Source of the DNA: Micropterix aruncella | Lineage: Eukaryota; Arthropoda; Insecta; Lepidoptera; Micropterigidae | Assembly (NCBI GenBank): GCA_944548615.1 | Contig: OX155951.1 | Coordinates: 25,492,273-25,556,272 of the forward strand | DNA: 64,000 nt | Direction: 5' to 3' | Made by a program: the position numbers and the translations under genes | In this document: positions 24,101 through 34,076 of the stretch, in pieces | Layout: every line of letters starts with the position of its first letter | How positions within the stretch are numbered: the first letter of the stretch is position 1 | Notes under the pieces: model-generated | The model's database searches: none | The model's input: the letters and a program-made list of their open reading frames with translations, nothing else | Told to the model about the DNA's origin: nothing

Positions 24101-25747
24101 ATATATCACTAGTATATATATTCATAAATGTAGGGTAGGGAGACCACAACGACGATATCAGGAAAACAGCAGGGACCAACTGGCTAAGGACAGCAGCTGA
24201 CAGAGACATGGAAGAAAAAGGAAGAGGCTTAACCCCTCAGGCCCCGATTGGTCGATATCGGCCACAACACGATTCAGCGTGACGGCCACGTTTTAATTTA
24301 ATTTGTTTGATTTTATTATGGTTTATTATGTTAATATGTTTCATTTTAATTATGGGTTCAGTGGTTTGGCAGTAATTAATGTTTTGGTGAGACAGTGTCG
24401 TAATTCATTTTTTTTACTAATTTTTACTAAAATTTTTTGAGACAGCAACTTGTTGATCGGCTGAGGGGCCGAGGCCTGAAGGGTTAAGTCCAGGAGTGGA
24501 CCAAACCAGGCTGAGGAAAAAGAAGAAGAAAAAGATTCATAAATCTAACGTGGACGTGCCTTCCTTAGTACCGTGGCTTTCACAGATCGGACGAAAAACA
24601 CATGTAGCACAAGAAAACGCCGCCCTGTACACTAGTTAATACAGGAGGAAGACGTGAGCTATGTGAACAGAATCGGACATTGGTATGATTAGTTAGGTTC
24701 ATGAGTTGGGCGTCTGAAACGTAAGTTTCCAGTTGGATATGGCGTCATATGACTAAAGACTCTGTTCGCATTACTTGATGCCGGTTGAGTCGTTTAGATG
24801 GAGGAATGTTATTTAGACGGACGTTTAGATAGAGTAATGTTAAATACTGTTATTAGTATCGTCTCAGATGATAAGTTGTGGATAGATCTTATAAGGCCGA
24901 AAGAAAGTATCAGTCAGCAGTTTACGTTTTAGAAAGTCAGCTTAAAAGCCTACAAAAGCTGTCAATTTTAGCATGAGTATCGAAGAAAATTGTCCTTTCG
25001 TTTGTCTCAATATCAAGGCATATTACTTAAACTCCCATCCAAGAATTGAGAACGTTTACCGCAGATTGGTACACAATTGTGTGTTGGCCATTAATAACAG
25101 CTGGACGCCTTAGGAATAACCTGAAAATCTCATACATTCCACCACGATAATGTAGTTAATCACAGCGCTCGGAAAACAACGGACTTTTTGGAGCAGGGAA
25201 AGCATAGAGTTGATAGGCTATCCACAGTGCAGTCTGACTTGATTTAAATGAGTATTATACATTTCCGCATAATCAAAAATACATTGATTTTATATATGGT
25301 AATTATAAAAATAAAGTTTGTCCATTTTCTTATTTCCGGTCAATTCGATATGATCCTCGTATATATATTTTTTGATTTTTGTATAGAAATTTTTGAGAAT
25401 GGAATCTATTAATAATTACGAATAGGCATGTAATCGCTTAGTTAGCAGTAAGTTGATACATACCTCGTAAAAACATCAGGATAATGCGTCCTCGCGAACG
25501 CCTTCTCGAGCTCTTCCAGCTGGAAACTGGTGAAGGTCGTCCTGTAGCGTCGCTGCTTTCTTTTCGGTGCGAATTCGTCCATGTCTCCATCGCTGTTATT
25601 ATCTGATGGGTTACTGTGGGCGCTGCCGGTAGGTCCAGGTCGATCGCCGGGCGACTCCCGCGCCCGACCCAGCTCCGGAGAACTCCTGGGCTCGGTCATC
25701 GGTCTCGGCGAGCCTTCTTCTGGTTTCGCCTCCTCGGAGATGCCCAT
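11607..25747 (-). CDS. al: aristaless homeodomain transcription factor (three coding exons, full CDS)
   Basis: Join of 25747-25464, 23802-23757 and 12179-11607, giving 903 nt, 300 residues plus TGA. What is seen: MGISEE at the start, an acidic and KRK stretch at about residues 52-64, a homeodomain at 65-124 with R5, W48 (W112), Q50 (Q114) and N51 (N115), a proline-rich tail with an NPFTHLGF motif, and a C-terminal OAR motif at about 269-288 ([13 protein letters not shown]). Known of the family: Drosophila Aristaless starts with a very similar MGISEEIKLEE and has the same homeodomain and OAR box; Q50 paired-class proteins bind palindromic TAAT sites as dimers. It acts in the nucleus in appendage and antenna patterning, and in butterflies in wing colour pattern. 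All splice sites are GT/AG and the frame is kept. The protein is shorter than fly Al because the C-terminal linker is compact. Lepidoptera carry two paralogues (al1, al2); I cannot tell which this is. Confidence 0.95.
13050..15015 (-). mobile_element. 5'-truncated Jockey-like non-LTR retrotransposon in al intron 2
   Basis: About 1.97 kb. The 5' end is truncated inside the reverse transcriptase at about 15015 and the 3' end is an AT-rich AATAAA-type tail at 13050-13088. It has the same orientation as al. The 3' UTR (about 13088-13410) is nearly identical to a copy at 44555-44934 and its last 90 bp also occur at 3230-3320. The close match suggests recent activity of the family. Confidence 0.9.
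13411..14820 (-). pseudogene. non-LTR reverse transcriptase (truncated, with one frameshift)
   Basis: A 469-residue open frame containing the RT core: [32 protein letters not shown] (first catalytic Asp), [20 protein letters not shown], the FILYADDLK box with the catalytic YADD, and the C-terminal thumb region typical of Jockey/CR1-type elements. It would copy element RNA at a nicked target. The upstream part (14821-15015; [17 protein letters not shown], then GSGSDGI) is in another frame, so one indel lies near 14870. Endonuclease and ORF1 are absent. The gap-free 469 codons point to a young insertion. Dead as an autonomous element, since the N-terminal part is missing. Confidence 0.9.
16872..17045 (+). 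repeat. dispersed repeat, copy A
   Basis: TATAGCGCCCAAATTC, AGCTGAAATTTGGCATG, CAAGAGTTGAAAATATTGTG and CCACCAGAGGACGCGCTAGT follow in the same order as in the reverse complement of 46085-46318. Family not identified. Confidence 0.75.
17033..17416 (+). CDS. unidentified 127-codon reading frame in al intron 2
   Basis: The longest non-repeat frame in the intron, on the strand opposite to al. The second half is acidic and helical-looking ([21 protein letters not shown], then [11 protein letters not shown]). It starts at the edge of the dispersed repeat at 16872-17045, has no recognised domain and no visible promoter. It may be the decayed end of a mobile element. Low confidence that it is a gene. 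Confidence 0.15.
   Translation: MDHIVKFRMEYLLYKRRIYFNPPYLRKYYILLQTSPFNTTVILQIYYICCLLYCENLNRIEELNILIDFVTDDVANTGWSENHKDQILNEITKCPVNTRTVTAYIIQLKESDNITMMKILIISWLQF
18640..18850. other. GC-rich 200-bp island in al intron 2
   Basis: Clear base-composition shift with CpG-rich runs (GCGCGGCGGATCC, CCCCCCGCGGGG) in AT-rich DNA, ending in a TGACGTCA palindrome at 18796-18803. The open frame there (18656-18847) is arginine-rich and unconvincing. It could be an enhancer, an alternative promoter, or a transferred repeat. Confidence 0.3.
19020..19200. promoter_or_regulatory. TAAT/ATTGATT-rich unique block in intron 2
   Basis: Clustered homeodomain- and PBC-type words (GATGATTGAT, CGTTAATTGATT, GATTGATTTTAATGG) next to a GC-rich CACCGCGCGAAGCGGG segment. 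No repeat relatives seen. Candidate enhancer only. Confidence 0.2.
20159..20543. mobile_element. MITE, ACACGACTGCC family, copy 1
   Basis: Begins ACACGACTGCCAACAAAAAA and ends GCGGCAGTTGT (degenerate terminal inverted repeat). The interior contains TTTCTTTATTCCACCATA and AATGTCAATAAATTAACAT, found in reverse orientation in the copies at 38511 and 60190 and in the same orientation at 34077. No transposase. Superfamily not assigned. Confidence 0.8.
20930..21110. promoter_or_regulatory. unique block with TAATTA sites in intron 2
   Basis: AATGATTAATTACGATG, AATCGATATTTTTAATTGG and TGTAGTTAATGAACGG close together in mixed-composition sequence, without repeat relatives in the window. Candidate enhancer, possibly autoregulatory, on motif grounds only. 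Confidence 0.2.
23757..23802 (-). CDS. al: aristaless 46-nt homeodomain microexon
   Basis: Acceptor CAG at 23805-23803 and donor CAG/GTGATT at 23756. With two bases from the previous exon it encodes [16 protein letters not shown], homeodomain residues 31-46, which joins in frame to [15 protein letters not shown] of the last exon. The intron after homeodomain residue 46 is a common position in paired-class genes. Too short for ORF finders; found by reading the gap between the two homeodomain halves. Confidence 0.95.
24134..24535 (+). pseudogene. LINE endonuclease-RT C-terminal remnant, split by a MITE
   Basis: Frame reads [20 protein letters not shown] before the insertion and VQEWTKPG after it, the common insect LINE ending (GRPxxRW...WxxxAxDRxxWxxxEEAYVQEW). 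An AAGAAGAAGAAAAAG tail follows. Stops and substitutions show decay. Confidence 0.7.
24233..24483. mobile_element. piggyBac-like MITE with TTAA duplication
   Basis: 251 bp. TTAA at 24229-24232 and 24484-24487; left end CCCCTCAGGCCCCG, right end CGAGGCCTGAAGGG, an imperfect inverted repeat. TTAA target plus CCC-start termini is the piggyBac hallmark. Removing it and one TTAA rejoins the LINE frame. Confidence 0.88.
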
Positions 25748-25851
25748 GTCTTGGACTCTTGGCGGAGGCGTGTTTTGGTGTGGCAGTTGGTTCTCGCGAG
25801 TCTCCTCGTATGGTAGGTGGTTATGGAGAGTCGTTGCAGGTGAAAAATAAT
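25464..25851 (-). CDS. al: aristaless exon with start codon and first half of homeodomain
   Basis: The exon runs from an acceptor (TTTTCAG, ending at 25852) to a donor AG/GTATGT at 25463. The ATG at 25747 is chosen because MGISEE matches the start of fly Aristaless. Coding part 284 nt (94 codons plus 2 nt, intron phase 2). Between the acceptor and the ATG the same frame stays open for 34 codons (ending PPPRVQD before the Met), so either this is 5' UTR or there is an N-terminal extension begun in an upstream exon I cannot see. Homeodomain helices 1 and 2 start here (RRYRTTF to DVFT). Confidence 0.9.
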
Positions 25852-28254
25852 CTGAAAATGTAAAAATATATTATTAAAAATCGTTCAGTATTGACAACGA
25901 CTGAGAATGACTGAAAAATAATTAAAAATAAGAAATGTTAATACTTAAGCAGTGGCTTAGGGGCTGGCGCCGGCTCCCGAAAAAAAACTCACGGAAGCCG
26001 GCAGTAAGTACAAGTACTTACTAAAGTAATACATACCAACTACCATCTGCTGGTGGGCAACATAGGTAACTAAATAGCCAATGGCTGGAGGCCGATACGC
26101 GGCTGACAGGCGGCACTCAATATACCTAATCCCTGGATATGGGTAGTTAATATTTATTTTACATAGGTATCTACGTGACGGACAAGAAAGAACTAAAAAA
26201 AAATGAAATAAGGCCACTTGGTGGCATTTTTCAAGAAATGTACAAGAAACTTTAAAATGTCATAAATTATTTATTTTTTATTTATTTTAATTTACATATC
26301 TTACCTGAGGTTACAAGGAAAATAATAAAAATCCTAATAAAAATAGGGCGACCAATTGATTCATCCTAATCCCATGCAACCCGAGGCATAGCACACATCT
26401 AATTAGGCTTACTCTTGTACCTAGGTATGCGATTTAAGACCTATTTTAGATAACCTGACTACCTAATTAAAAAAATATATTCATGAGATCAGTTATAAAT
26501 TAATGATTACAGATTTTTTTAAATAAACAGTATATTTACGTACATATTTTTTTACAATACACAGTATATTTATGATAAAGGTTAAACAAAAATAATAATA
26601 AAATAACGATTGCAAAGATCTTTCATAGATAGAATATTTAACCCAATTAAACCTAAATTGACAGTTCTTTCTCCATTCCAGAACTAATTAACTCCTATTG
26701 CCATTTATTAAATATAATTATCGTATTTAATATGTATTTCTATACCTTTTCTATAACTATATAACTTCTATAACTATAACTATTTAACATGACATTTCTA
26801 GTTTATTGTACATTCGGGGTGCTATGTACCTATCCTGCCTTTGTCGAAATATTATTCTTACGCGAGGTATAGCGAAATTTAAACCTTTCCCAGCCCTCGT
26901 AGATTTTAGTTGCTGACTGCATACTTGCTCATTTCTATATTTATAAAAATGAACGAGCAGCTGTTTAACAACAAATTACCTTATATCAAGTACATGCAAT
27001 CCGTTAAACAGTTGCTATGAGGAGACTACATCGGGGAGGTTTTTAGTTTTATAGTATTCCGAGTCGGAAGGCAGCAAAAGTGCCTTTGAGATTTACATTT
27101 TTTTTGGGATTTTTCAAATTACTGATGAAATAGAAAGTATTTTTATAGATGATCTCACGACTTCTATTAATAAAACGGATTATAATCTGACACATATCAA
27201 ACTGGAAAAAAAACCACAGCATACTTATTACCCCATTCAAGTCCCAGTCAAATGTGATTGGCGGGCAAAAACTGTTATCGTCGATGGATCTGTCTTCAAT
27301 GCCTCAAGTTCAAACTAACCACAATGTAATCGAGTATTCAAGAGTTGTAAAAAAATGGGCTTGCTCACCGACCGAACTCTTTAACTCTTTCATAGCAGGC
27401 ACGAACTAATGAAATCAGTAATCGAATTTATCATTGATTCAGGCTTTCACAGCCAGCGACGGTTGCAAAAAATCCTACCAGCTAATGTACAGCAGACATT
27501 ATTCACTTTTACTATTATATCACTTCTATCATTATATTAATTCTGGGTTATGCCGATGATATATATCGCGATGCAAATGAAGGAATTAATAATAAACTTG
27601 AGCGCCTACACAATGTTCGTGTGAGGCTCGTTTTTAAACTGCGCAAATACGTTCCCATGTTAGCCTCTCGGAAAGAATGCAACGGCTACAGATTCAAAAT
27701 CGTTCACGATCGTGCATATCATATCTATGCACAATGTGCTCATCATTCTTACTTTAGATTCTTATTTGTAGGCTCATACACCGGTCAAGTCAGAATAATA
27801 TTAGTGGCAATAAAGCCATAATATTTTATTCTATTCTTTTATCTCTCTGTCTATGAATCTCAATTATGGAATTAATTCCCTGTACTAACCTGTTTCTGAA
27901 CCTATCCTTGTCCCTGATCCAAGTGAACCATTTTATTTCCTTTGTTGTGACGCATTTAATTTAATATAAATATTGATTTCAATGCGTTTAAACTACCGAT
28001 ATGTATCTCAATAATGCTATGGTTGGCTATAAAAGATTGCCTTAGTTTGATAAACCCGCCATTGTTCAAGATATCTGTTGAATAAATTCTTATTACTATT
28101 ATAAAAATCAAAATTATCGAAATCGGAATGCACAGGCGTCCCGTGGTCTGAAATAAAAAGTTGCTAAAATGTTTTTTTTAAAGGATCCTTACCGATTGAT
28201 TTTTTGACCAAAATGTTTAGTTTACCATTCATTTTTACAGTACTAGTTATTTCT
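25852..28254. other. 5' flank or unseen 5' intron of aristaless
   Basis: Non-coding. 25950-26230 has GC-richer patches and a 20-nt palindrome (26003-26022, arms AGTAAGTAC). 26230-27050 is very AT-rich. No exon with a donor that would supply the first base of the codon split at 25851 could be recognised, so the 5' UTR exon and promoter are not placed. Confidence 0.4.
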
Positions 28255-28500
28255 ATTATTTATTTTGAAGTTTTACAATGGGCGGGTTTATTATCATACG
28301 ATAATCCCTTACAAACAACCCTACTATGAAGTGTTTATATGTGTGTGTGTGTGTGTGTGCTTGTAACGTGAACGTAAGAGTGTATCTTGTTATTGCATTC
28401 GATCAAAAGCATTGAAATGCAATTTCGTAAATTTTATCATAACGGAAAATGATGACCTTACCATATAATGTCAGATTCAGTAACCTATCAACTTTGCCAT
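28255..28500 (-). mobile_element. tRNA-derived SINE, decayed copy
   Basis: Parallels 58738-58978 word by word: ACAATGGGCGGG, ATACGATAATCCCTTAC, a (GT)n run at 28341-28360, AAATGCAATTTCGT, AACGGAAAATGA. The tRNA-like head is partly lost (B box missing). Confidence 0.7.
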
Positions 28501-31500
28501 GTACAGTTACAGCGGAGAAAAAAATTAAGCATTTTCTTTTTTCATAAAACTTCTGATACAGCTTTGGGTACAGCTGTGGAAATATCATTGAAATAAAAAG
28601 ATATAGAAGTACCACCCAAGGAATGAGAAGCGCCGGTCTACCAATCGACAACCGGGACGCTATTCCACGAGTGCCGGCAGTTGTGTCGAATTTGTATCGG
28701 GTGCCGGCGCCGGTACCAGAGGCACTGCCGAATATTAATTTATATGAGCCAATTAATTATTATTCTAAAAATATACACATTGCTATAAATTAACAAACAA
28801 AAAAGGTAATGTTGTGAATTAACAAGCGTAGCTACCAATACACCGTACGCTGCCGAGCGATAAAATAAAATATGCAGTCAATATACTGACAACAAGCCAT
28901 TAATTACTGGTTTTCAAAATTAAATATGAATGCCGCTTTATATGGTAAAGGCGAATGTGGAAATGACCTTTTCTGATGGATTTCCTGGCATATCGCTTAA
29001 TTTGCAATTGGTTGCTAATGTTTATTGAGTGTGCATTGAGAATATTAAAAAAATAATAATAATTGTAATTAATTGCATATCGACATGCAAATATGCTTTT
29101 TCTAGTATGTCGATATTGACAAATTATTATTGTTCGGAAGTGACATCAACGAGCAGACAAGAAGAAGACAAAGAGGATTCGTTAAAAGAGCAGGTTATTG
29201 ACTGGATAAGACTTGATAAGACTGGATATTCTGACCAAAATAGTTATATATTTTTTGATAAATAAATACGTATTGTTTGTAGTCTTAAGCTACTTGCAAA
29301 AGTTAAACAATACTTGCAGTACATTCTTGATGACATTTGTTTTTTTAATGCAATCTATTTATATTCATTATATATTATCGTAGATTTATATGACGTGTTT
29401 TATTTTAATGTTTCATTGATTTGGCATAGTTTCACCTAAATGCAAAAAAATGTAGTATTTAAAAAAAACTGATTTTTTAATGTTCATTTAAAGAACAGCA
29501 ATATTAGCAAGTTTTCGATATGCAAGAGTCTAGTAAATAAGTCATTTCAGGGGTTATGAGAAAAAATGACAATTTAAAAATTTTTTGGTTATTCCATTTA
29601 TAATAATTACTAATTTCAACAATGGATTTTTAACCAGAGTTAAAAATGCATTTTGTCAGTAAACCATCAAATAATACATTTTAGTTAAATTTATACCTCA
29701 GAAAAAAATATCTCATTTGCAGAAAAAATACCCTATAGTTGTTGCGGATTATGCCAATCATCTTTTTATTAGAATTGTGTATTCGACAATTAAGTAACTA
29801 CTTATCACAATCACTTCATATGCCATTATGGTTTTATAATTATAATTAAAGCACTCCTCGGGGGCAGAGGAATGGTCGTCTGTCAGTCAATTACCAGTTC
29901 GTCAGTGATATTTTGACAAGTGAGGTATGTTGCGTCGGGCGTGGGACGTGCGTTGATTGGTTATGTTGCGAATACCAGTTACCAGGGCTTAATGAAATTA
30001 CCGACCGTATTGTCTGCCAGTTTTTGTCTCGTGCGGTATGCTCACTATGCTCGTCGCTCGAGGAGAGGACTGACGCTGAACATACAGGGGTCAGTTGCAT
30101 GCTAATGTATCTTCATATATTGACCATGAGACCATATTTTTAGGGACACCCGCAAGGACAAAGGATAAAAGAAGAAACGAATTTGGCTTATCCCGCCATT
30201 AAGATGCCGGAGAGAAGTCGCAGAACGCAGTCACGACATGGTACCTTTATTCTCCCTAGGCGGGGGAGCACCCAGTTGCCTCAACTCCTCCAAAGGCGAC
30301 AATCAGGAAGACACTGACAGCTGGAATGCCTCCAAGCATACTTCTTGCCCCTATACCCCCCACCCCCCAATCCCTCATTCATCCATCCAATCCTTGATTC
30401 AGGGGTGCCCAACTTTGATTGTTTTATAACGCTTTTATTAACTTGACCTGTATGTGTATATCTATCTATCAATGTAACGTAATTATTCAAGTTAATTTTT
30501 ACTAACTTTCTGATGTGTGCACATGTATTAAGGGCCGATGACAATGCAATAATTTCATAACTTTTGACCTAATGTCCTGACCAGCATCATCAGGATAAAA
30601 ATAAAAAAAATGACTGATTTCACAGGTAGACATATACCCAGCCATACAATGGCAGTAAATATTGTCCTCTTTTTTAAAATTAAATTTAAGTTTAAAAAGG
30701 CTAAATAGAAAATTATAGTTTAAAAAAATATTAATCACGCTTTAATGTAAACAAAAAAGTACAAAATAATTTTGAAATAAAAAGATGTTGTTCAACAGTG
30801 ATAGAAAGTAAAATAGCTCAATATAGTTAAATGATTTTAAATAAGTTTTAAATCAGAATAAAGTGTTTGACAAAAATATATTTTTATTTAAAAAATGCGG
30901 GGGGTGCTAGATATCAATCGTTATAAACAGTTCATTGGTAGCTAAATATATAAATATACAGTTATTATAAAAATAAATTAGAGAGCACCTCACGCATTTT
31001 TAAATTAAAATTCCTTTTTTGTTAATAAATTTATTCTCAATTTAAACTTATTAAAAATCTTTTAACTATATTGAGTCAGGGTACTTTCTATCGCTATTGA
31101 ACAATATCTTTTTACTTCAACTTTATTTATTACTATTAAAGCGTGATGTTTTAGTTTTTTTTTAAATATAATTTTATTTTAAATTGTCTTTTAGTTTCAC
31201 TTGTCAGTCTTTTCTAATCAAAAAATGTCTGTCTGTAAATAGGTGTTTTTGTGTCTTTAAAAAAAACCTGTTAAATGCATTTAAAATGATTATATAACCA
31301 CTTTATAAATAAAAAATAGATCTTAATATACCTCATATTAATTTTTAACTTTTACCAATATTTTGATTACTGTAATCACGCTTTGAATTTTTGCTCCGAC
31401 TATATTTTAATTTTTGACTCTCTTCTACCACAATTTACCATAAAATATGTAAGCTTCCGTTGCTTCAAATTTACGGCTACCTATTTCGGGGTGCTCAAAT

Positions 31501-32234
31501 CGTTATAGAAATTCCTTTTTTTTTTGCAATGCAGAATTTTTTCCATCTCGCTTTGTTCCAATCACTCTTCAATAGCTCACATCAATAATTTCTCAAAAAA
31601 TCTCATTGAAAAAAATTCACCATTTGCCCTAAAAAGTGCACGTGTGTTTTCTTATATAATGAAGCCTGCCATGCGTTCCGTGTGTGAGTTGATGTGCATT
31701 CGTCTGCCTCTGCACTGTTAACGGGAACTTTACAAATTGCCATGTTTTATTCAGCAGCCGTAATTCGATATGATTATCGCGAAGTAAAGACATTGATTGC
31801 TTATTGGGCGAATTAAAAAACTGAAAGAATGCGATGGGAATCTGTCTGCGCACGACTTAAATTGACAATTGTATAGGTAGCGCAGTCATACAATCATTTA
31901 TGAGCACACAGAGTAATTACATTATAGGAGCAGTTTCCAGGAACGAATATAGAAATTTCGTATATTGAGTGTATTATGGAAGTATTTTTGGTAGAAATAC
32001 TTTATTTTTCCTTTTTTAAACAACCATATTTTGTGTTCGTAGGTCCTCAAATCCTGTTTGTTACTTTATTTTATGTAACATGTTACTTCATGTTATGTGA
32101 CATATTTATTTATGTTATGTAATGTTATGTTCCATTTAATGCCAATTTCATAATAGAATTGCGATTTTTGTTTGTTTTTGAGGACCTCATTTCGAGACCT
32201 CATTTTACTAAAACTTTTGAATAATTTGTTGTAA
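28501..32234. other. non-coding stretch with one GC-richer patch
   Basis: Mostly AT-rich. 29860-30420 is GC-richer with short overlapping frames on both strands and words typical of decayed retroelements (GGCGGGGGAGCACCCAGTTG), but I could not identify a family. Nothing supportable as a gene. Confidence 0.4.
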
Positions 32235-32385
32235 TATTAGAGCCCTGTCCACCCTAGAACGGGCTTGTCCCAGTTGGGTGACAGAATCAAATAAGCATAA
32301 GGTTAAGGTTACAGTTATTTTTGTAAGCAAAATAAATGTTTCTTAGTAACATTTTTCTTAAATAAATAAATTATAAAATCAAGTG
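32235..32385 (+). mobile_element. LINE 3' UTR end, CAAATAAGCATAAGGTTAAG family
   Basis: GGCTTGTCCCAGTTGGGTG, then ATAAGCATAAGGTTAAGG, ending in an AAATAAATAAATTA tail. Relatives at 35090-35259, 49700-49830 and 60787-60930. Short 5'-truncated copies. Confidence 0.7.
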
Positions 32386-32909
32386 AAGTAATAAAACTGT
32401 TTTCCAATTTCATTTACTTTTTATTAAAAAATATGTCAGTTGGCAGGAATACCTACTCTTGGTTTAGTGAAATTGATTTTACATTATGTGGTACTTTTAT
32501 GTTGTAGTTATATTTTATTTTAAGCTATTGCGTAGCTTTTATCGCGGGCCTCTAGGCCAGCGCGGCGACCGAATGAAGAAATTTCTTAACGAAAATTAAT
32601 GATTTTAAACTGATAAATACGTCTAAATGAGTACTGCTTACGATTCGAAAAAAATATATGTTAAACAAGAACATTTTCATAATATTCTTAGCTTTGAATA
32701 TTTTAGATTTTGTTTATATTACATAGTGTAATTAATTTGTGAAATTAGGTCTAACCGAAAACAAAAACGACTACTACGCAAATACTATCTGGCGTATTAT
32801 TATGAAACCTGCACCATTTTAAAGATAATTTAATTATCTATCTTTTTATCTACGTTATTTTTCGAATAATCCGGTTTTTTGGCTTTATCGAATAAAAAAT
32901 TCGTGCGCG

Positions 32910-33003
32910 GCGCTCTATCGGAAGACGTTTAAATTATTGCGAATCATTTGCTACCGCAGCCGCAAATGATTCGGAATAATTTCAACGTTTTCCGATAGAG
33001 CGC
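32910..33003. repeat. strong hairpin: 42-bp arms, 10-nt loop
   Basis: Arms 32910-32951 and 32962-33003 match at 39 of 42 positions (outer GCGCTCTATCGGAA, inner CGAATCATTTGC); loop TACCGCAGCC. One mismatch would be a G-U pair in RNA. GC-richer than the surrounding 1 kb. It could be a foldback MITE or a small-RNA precursor; see findings. Confidence 0.9.
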
Positions 33004-33599
33004 ATTTATCTGATATTAGAAAAAATAAAATAAATAAAATAAATAAATAATTATAATTGCATTAGTTGTTAAAAATGCTATGCAATAGCTTTACCGCGGC
33101 AGTCCCCGAGTGCCATACGTATTTTTTTGTATACATTGGCTATTTCTTGAAATTTAAAAATATTTAATAATTAAAATTATAATAAAAATTTGAAATCTTT
33201 TAAAAATAATTTGATCTGCTAAAATACCGAAGTAAGTATATATGAAAAATACAGGTAGTGAAAATATTAAAACGAATAATCACTTTTAAAATAGTCGAAT
33301 TATAAATATTACAAATGGCGTAATCAAAATAATTCATCTCTGATTATTAAAATAATTGAATTTATTATTGTAAATGGTTGAAAAAAATGTAATAAAAATA
33401 ATCGCGAAAAATTGGACAATTCAATACTGTCAAAGTCCTTAATAGAATAAATTGGGTTCCTAATAATAATATTCTGAACTTTTCTTAAATTGAACATCTC
33501 CAAGACCCCTGACGCACAATGGAGTCTTATGGTATGAAATGTTGGTGGTGTACGATCATTCCGGCAGACAAGTATCCGACTCGGCTCGCCATTTCCACG

Positions 33600-33960
33600 C
33601 AATGAATGAGTGGGCTTGATAATGGATGCTTGGAGGCGTCGGGATCGCCGTCGCTAATTTTGCGTTAAGTCGATTACATCAGTTTTCGATTTAATTGCAT
33701 TCCGAAGGGGAATGATCGACTTCCGGTCGACAATCGACTCAGCTGCGCGCGAACCAATCGACCGAAACCGTACTCTAGAAATTTTCTGCGAACGGCAGGA
33801 CTCGCTGTGAGACGGCTATTAGTGTGCCTTGAAGTGATATTAGATCAGCTGTTGCTTGTCAGCAGCCTCTGACCAATCAGTATGGAATGCGCCTGATCGC
33901 TTTTTTTATATGTGATCGCCACAGCGCTGATATTAATAGTTTTTATTGACAATCTTAATT
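33600..33960. promoter_or_regulatory. unique mixed-composition block upstream of al
   Basis: Contains GTCGATTACATC, ATTTAATTGCATT, repeated TCGAC/AATCGAC words, and CAGCTG E-boxes (33741, 33847), with no repeat relatives found. About 8 kb 5' of the al start. Candidate enhancer by composition only. Confidence 0.2.
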
Positions 33961-34076
33961 CATTCAGGCATCTAATTCGCGATAGCAACGGCATAAAAAT
34001 AATCTTGCGGTTAACAACTGCGGTTTTAGTAATTGAAAGGTGCGAGAGTTCCTTGGATTTCCTTCTATTTTAACAT

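Larger units (their letters stand above)
23803..25463 (-). other. al: aristaless intron 1 (1.66 kb)
   Basis: Donor GTATGT at 25463, acceptor CAG ending at 23803, phase 2, splitting the Arg codon at homeodomain position 31. It holds a LINE remnant (24134-24535) with a piggyBac-like MITE inside. Confidence 0.9.

Noticed and set aside
25581..25850. 89-codon and 66-codon plus frames opposite the al start exon
   Set aside because: Antisense shadows of the al coding exon without any recognisable domain.
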